Shown here: positions 6,692 to 9,391 of the stretch, one piece after another
Layout of the letters: the number at the start of each line of letters is the position of its first letter
How positions within the stretch are numbered: the stretch's first letter is position 1
Assembly: GCA_024643485.1 (NCBI GenBank)
Contig: JAHEMU010000082.1
Location: forward strand, 1 to 9,391
From: Cytophagales bacterium
GTDB taxonomy: Bacteria; Bacteroidota; Bacteroidia; Cytophagales; Cyclobacteriaceae
Direction: 5' to 3'
DNA: 9,391 bases
Made by a program: the position numbers and the translations under genes
Notes under the pieces: generated by a model
Database searches by the model: none
What the model saw: the letters and a program-made list of their open reading frames with translations, nothing else
Told to the model about the DNA's origin: nothing

Positions 6692-8854
6692 TTATCTCAA
6701 AAACAACATTTCACGATATTTCACTAATGGCCAATCTTCGTCATCCACCAACAATTCTAACTTATCTACCGCATAACGGATTTTATCAAAGTATTTTTCT
6801 TTGATATTATCGCAATATTCGCTCGCTTTTTTGTCAGAATGCTCGATGTTATTGATTCGTTTTCTTTCATCAGTCATGCTAGTAACGCTATTTTTAAGCG
6901 TTTCAATATGCTCTGAAATTTCACTTATTGTTTTAACAACAGCTGAATTATCAATTCCAAGTCCTTTCAATCCATTTGCATTTTGAATTAAACGATTTTG
7001 GTAAGAAATCGCAGTTGGGATGATGTGATTATAAACTAAATCGCCCATGATACGAGATTCTATTTGGACTTTCATGATGTAATTCTCCAAACGAATTTCG
7101 TTTCTTGCTTCGATTTCTCTTTTATTTAGCACATTGTTTCTCTCGAAAAGATCAACACTTGATTTGGTTAAATATGCTTTTAGAGCACCTGGAGTGTTTT
7201 TTACATTCGACAAACCACGTTTTTCAGCTTCTTTCACCCATGCATCAGAATAGCCATCACCACCAAAAATTACATTCTTTGATTCTTTGATATATTTCTG
7301 TAGTTCTTTTACGATCGCTACACGCTTATCGGTGCCTTTTTCGATATCAGCAGAAACAACATCGTAGAATTTATTCAATTGATCAGCTACGATTAGGTTA
7401 AGGATAGTCATAGGAGACGCACAGTTATCGCTACTACCTACCGCACGGAATTCAAATTTATTTCCTGTGAATGCAAAAGGAGACGTTCTGTTTCTATCTG
7501 TATTATCAAGGATAATTTCAGGAATTTTATCAATTCCCAATTTCATATACATATTATCCCCTTTTTCAATTTGGATATTTCCGCTTTTCTCTAATTCTTC
7601 AACCACTTGTGCTAATTGAGAACCAATAAATACCGACATGATGGCAGGAGGCGCTTCATTAGCTCCAAGACGGTGGTCATTTGCAGCAGATGCAATACTT
7701 GCTCTTACTAAATCAGCATGTGCATGAACTGCTTTGATGGTATTTACAAAGAAGGTAAGGAACAATAAATTCTCACGTGCTGAAGAACTAGGTTGGAATA
7801 AATTAACACCGGTATTGGTAATTAAAGACCAGTTATTGTGTTTTCCTGATCCATTAAGGCCTGCGAAAGGTTTCTCATGGAAAAGGATATGCAGGTTATG
7901 GCGTTCTGCTACTCTTGACATCACATCCATTAATAACTGATTGTGATCACAAGCCACGTTAATTTCTTCAAATAAAGGAGCTACTTCAAATTGGCTTGGA
8001 GCTACTTCATTATGTCGTGTACTAACAGGTATACCAACTTTAAGCGCTTCGCATTCAAAATCTTGCATAAAATCATAGATTCTTGAAGGAATTGCTCCAA
8101 AGTAATGATCATCTAATTGCTGACCACGAGCGGGGCTATGACCAAAAACGGTTCTTCCACACATCACTAAATCTGGACGTGAAGTATATAACGCTTTATC
8201 AATTGCGAAATATTCTTGTTCAACACCTAATGAAGGTTTTACTCTTGTAATTTTTCTATCGAATAATTGGCAAACCTTTGTCGCAGCGTCATCAACTCGT
8301 TGTACTGCTTTTAATAAAGGTGCTTTATAATCTAATGCTTCCCCCGTGTATGAAACGAAGATGGTAGGAATACACAAAGTTACCCCATGTATAAACATTG
8401 GTGAACTTGGATCCCATGCCGTATAACCACGTGCTTCGAATGTACTTCTTATTCCACCATTAGGGAATGATGAAGCGTCAGGCTCTTGTTGAACTAATGC
8501 AGCACCCTTAAATTTTTCTAATTTACTTGAACCGTCAAAAAACGAATCATGTTTCTCCGCTGTTGATCCAGTTAATGGTTGGAACCAGTGGGTATAGTGA
8601 GTCGCCCCTTTTTCCATGGCCCAAACCTTGGCTGCAGCTGCTACAGCACTCGCTGTATCATCACCGATTTTATGTCCGCTTTCGATTGCCTTTTTAACCC
8701 TTTTATAAACATCGGGAGACAAATACGCTTCCATTGTTCTAAGTCCGAATACATCCGAACCAAAATAATCTGAAATTTTACTTGAAGGAGGATTTGGTCT
8801 CACCTTCTGCCTGCTATAGGCTGCTTCGAGTGCTTTAAATCTTAAGTTTGCCAT
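6692..8854 (-). CDS. glnN: Glutamine synthetase type III
   Basis: This enzyme makes glutamine from glutamate, ammonia and ATP in the cytosol and is a main ammonia-assimilation enzyme in Bacteroidota. The product has 720 residues, close to the roughly 730 usual for type III (types I and II are much shorter). Family motifs in order are: VKPSLGVEQEYF (205-216, metal-binding glutamates), STRHNEVAPSQFEVAP (278-293), FHEKPFAGLNGSGKHNNWSL (325-344, nucleotide and glutamate site), RLGANEAPPAIMSVFIG (395-411) and NRTSPFAFTGNKFEFRAVGS (455-474). A helical C-terminal domain completes it. The ATG at 8854 is chosen because MANLRFKALEAAYSR is the family's N-terminus; the frame runs open for 23 more codons without family similarity. 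There is no Shine-Dalgarno motif, as is usual in the phylum. It stands alone, with its own promoter region upstream and a shared terminator downstream. All motifs look intact. Confidence 0.97.
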   Translation of the reverse strand: MANLRFKALEAAYSRQKVRPNPPSSKISDYFGSDVFGLRTMEAYLSPDVYKRVKKAIESGHKIGDDTASAVAAAAKVWAMEKGATHYTHWFQPLTGSTAEKHDSFFDGSSKLEKFKGAALVQQEPDASSFPNGGIRSTFEARGYTAWDPSSPMFIHGVTLCIPTIFVSYTGEALDYKAPLLKAVQRVDDAATKVCQLFDRKITRVKPSLGVEQEYFAIDKALYTSRPDLVMCGRTVFGHSPARGQQLDDHYFGAIPSRIYDFMQDFECEALKVGIPVSTRHNEVAPSQFEVAPLFEEINVACDHNQLLMDVMSRVAERHNLHILFHEKPFAGLNGSGKHNNWSLITNTGVNLFQPSSSARENLLFLTFFVNTIKAVHAHADLVRASIASAANDHRLGANEAPPAIMSVFIGSQLAQVVEELEKSGNIQIEKGDNMYMKLGIDKIPEIILDNTDRNRTSPFAFTGNKFEFRAVGSSDNCASPMTILNLIVADQLNKFYDVVSADIEKGTDKRVAIVKELQKYIKESKNVIFGGDGYSDAWVKEAEKRGLSNVKNTPGALKAYLTKSSVDLFERNNVLNKREIEARNEIRLENYIMKVQIESRIMGDLVYNHIIPTAISYQNRLIQNANGLKGLGIDNSAVVKTISEISEHIETLKNSVTSMTDERKRINNIEHSDKKASEYCDNIKEKYFDKIRYAVDKLELLVDDEDWPLVKYREMLFLR

Positions 8855-8884
8855 TGAATTATTTTTAATGTGATAACGGTAATG

Positions 8885-8903
8885 CAAAATTAAGATAATT
8901 TTG
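8885..8903. promoter_or_regulatory. Octamer inverted repeat, glnN-proximal; possible operator/promoter
   Basis: CAAAATTA (8885-8892), AGA, then TAATTTTG (8896-8903): exact 8-bp arms around a 3-base spacer. The left arm, read on the minus strand, is TAATTTTG, a match to the TAnnTTTG -7 consensus ending 30 bases before the glnN ATG. It could be the glnN promoter, a regulator site covering it, or both. No good -33 element was seen. Confidence 0.45.
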
Positions 8904-8963
8904 ATATCAGGGTATAAAATCACCCATTTTTATTTATTTTTTTATCAATTTTTAATTTTCAAG

Positions 8964-8994
8964 GTAATTTTGATTCAAATAACGACAAAATTAC
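8964..8994. promoter_or_regulatory. Octamer inverted repeat, glnN-distal; possible operator
   Basis: GTAATTTTG (8964-8972) and CAAAATTAC (8986-8994) are exact 9-bp reverse complements around 13 bases. They contain the same octamer as the proximal repeat but facing the other way. Its centre is 85 bp from that of the proximal repeat, near eight helical turns. The right arm is also a minus-strand TAATTTTG and so a second possible glnN -7 element. Confidence 0.4.
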
Positions 8995-9021
8995 ACGCAA
9001 ATTATCATAAAGATGAATTTT

Positions 9022-9041
9022 TACATTTGTACTTATGTTTG
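9022..9041 (+). promoter_or_regulatory. Two candidate rightward -7 elements
   Basis: TACATTTG (9022-9029) and TATGTTTG (9034-9041) both match TAnnTTTG on the plus strand, 12 bp apart, about 95 to 105 bases before the possible small gene at 9136. Neither has an obvious -33 TTG at 17-23 bases, so these are weak promoter candidates. Confidence 0.25.
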
Positions 9042-9135
9042 TATTTTTATAAAAAAATATACTGGTGCATAAACTTTTTTCAGTTTTAAAGCGTCTTTAA
9101 TGTAAACAACGTAATTGTTGGTAATTTTTAAACTT

Positions 9136-9294
9136 ATGATAAATATATTAGGTCGTCCCAGCACCCGAATCAGAAAAACCAAAGTTGATTCGTCTTACAA
9201 TCAAAAATTTTATACAGCTGTACAAAATTTGCAATTGGCAACAGAGGAGAATGAAGTTCACCCTACCATTGCACTGCTGAAGGTAAATAAATAG
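9136..9294 (+). CDS. Possible small basic protein, 52 residues, function unknown
   Basis: An ATG-to-TAG frame encodes 52 residues starting MINILGRPSTRIRKTKVDSS. I do not recognise it. The first 20 residues are strongly basic (several R and K), the middle (YNQKFYTAVQNLQLATEENE, 21-40) looks like an amphipathic helix, and the end is short and hydrophobic (IALLKV). There is no signal peptide or cysteine motif. In favour of a real gene: its base composition is less AT-rich than the flanks, the amino-acid mix is protein-like, TAnnTTTG promoter candidates lie upstream, and a probable terminator arm begins about 80 bases downstream. Against it: it is short, has no Shine-Dalgarno motif, and no homology could be tested. 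It could instead be a remnant of a larger gene. It is divergent from glnN and might share its control region. Confidence 0.4.
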   Translation: MINILGRPSTRIRKTKVDSSYNQKFYTAVQNLQLATEENEVHPTIALLKVNK

Positions 9295-9372
9295 AGGTAC
9301 CTTAACCCTCTTCTAAACTACATACCACATGCCGGATAAATACTTGGTTTATATCCGTAGAGTAAAACTTTG

Positions 9373-9391
9373 AAAAAAAAAGGCCGTCTAA
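9373..9391. terminator. Probable left arm of a terminator cut by the window edge
   Basis: Nine A (9373-9381) are followed by GGCCGTCT (9382-9389) and AA at the window end. This is the same A-run plus GC-arm layout as the left half of the terminator at 6641. If the next bases contain AGACGGCC and a T run, it is a bidirectional terminator ending the small gene and a leftward gene beyond the window. The second arm is not visible, so this is inference. Confidence 0.35.

Larger units (their letters stand above)
8855..9135. promoter_or_regulatory. AT-rich intergenic region upstream of glnN
   Basis: These 281 bp separate the glnN start (leftward) from a possible small gene (rightward). The DNA is very AT-rich, with T runs at 8926-8957 and an A/T-rich block at 9042-9060. 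It holds two inverted repeats made of one octamer (8885-8903 and 8964-8994), one half of each of which is also a candidate leftward -7 element for glnN, and two rightward TAnnTTTG sequences. No conserved RNA structure or believable protein was seen in it. Confidence 0.7.

Noticed and set aside
8855..8923. N-terminal extension of glutamine synthetase to 8923
   Set aside because: The 23 extra residues are AT-driven and unlike the family; the ATG at 8854 begins the conserved MANLRFKALE sequence, and the extension would translate through the octamer repeat.
8910..8930. GGGT-N8-ACCC followed by a T-rich stretch, terminator-like on the plus strand
   Set aside because: Only four base pairs with an eight-base loop, and there is no rightward gene ending there that would need it; the T-rich DNA is part of a generally AT-rich region.
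8901..9089. Open rightward frame of 62 codons in the glnN upstream region
   Set aside because: It starts at TTG, is made almost entirely of F, Y, I, L and K as expected of AT-rich non-coding DNA, and overlaps the structured octamer repeats.
9333..9359. Imperfect hairpin with CGGATA and TATCCG arms downstream of the small gene
   Set aside because: Only six pairs close a long loop, with an A:A mismatch next, and no T run follows; not convincing as a terminator or RNA.
9329..9373. 14-codon ATG frame (MPDKYLVYIRRVKL) after the small gene
   Set aside because: Too short to support as a gene; it lies in the probable 3' untranslated region before the terminator arm, and nothing else marks it.

Overview
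The window looks like chromosomal DNA of a member of the Bacteroidota, probably of the Cytophagia/Sphingobacteriia/Flavobacteriia kind. The support is low GC, genes without Shine-Dalgarno motifs, candidate promoters of the TAnnTTTG type, a type III glutamine synthetase, C5-pathway haem synthesis by HemA, and a membrane-anchored helix-hairpin-helix protein of a kind common in that phylum. No tRNA, rRNA, CRISPR array, insertion sequence or prophage gene was seen.

Layout: (1) 1-350 (+) is the 3' end of a class A penicillin-binding protein (PBP1A family). (2) 347-1612 (-) is hemA. It is convergent with the PBP gene, and both stop codons lie in one CTAG palindrome. (3) 1613-1713 is a short divergent promoter region. 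(4) 1714-2619 (+) is a membrane-anchored helix-hairpin-helix protein. Six bases later, 2626-6636 (+) encodes a 1336-residue DUF4011-superfamily 1 helicase with a C-terminal Vsr-like nuclease fold that appears to have lost a catalytic acid. (5) 6641-6670 is a perfect bidirectional terminator serving the helicase and the convergent glnN. (6) 6692-8854 (-) is glnN, type III glutamine synthetase. (7) 8855-9135 is an AT-rich regulatory region with two inverted repeats built from the octamer TAATTTTG. (8) 9136-9294 (+) is a possible 52-residue small protein, and the window ends in what looks like the first arm of another terminator.

Most genes are housekeeping: cell-wall synthesis, the first committed step of tetrapyrrole synthesis, and ammonia assimilation. 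The least ordinary unit is the helix-hairpin-helix/helicase pair. The helicase has the DUF4011-helicase-Vsr architecture known from anti-phage defence genes, but it sits among core genes and its nuclease site looks degraded, so it may be a domesticated relative. The glnN upstream region is the most structured non-coding DNA here. All identifications come from reading motifs; no database search was done.
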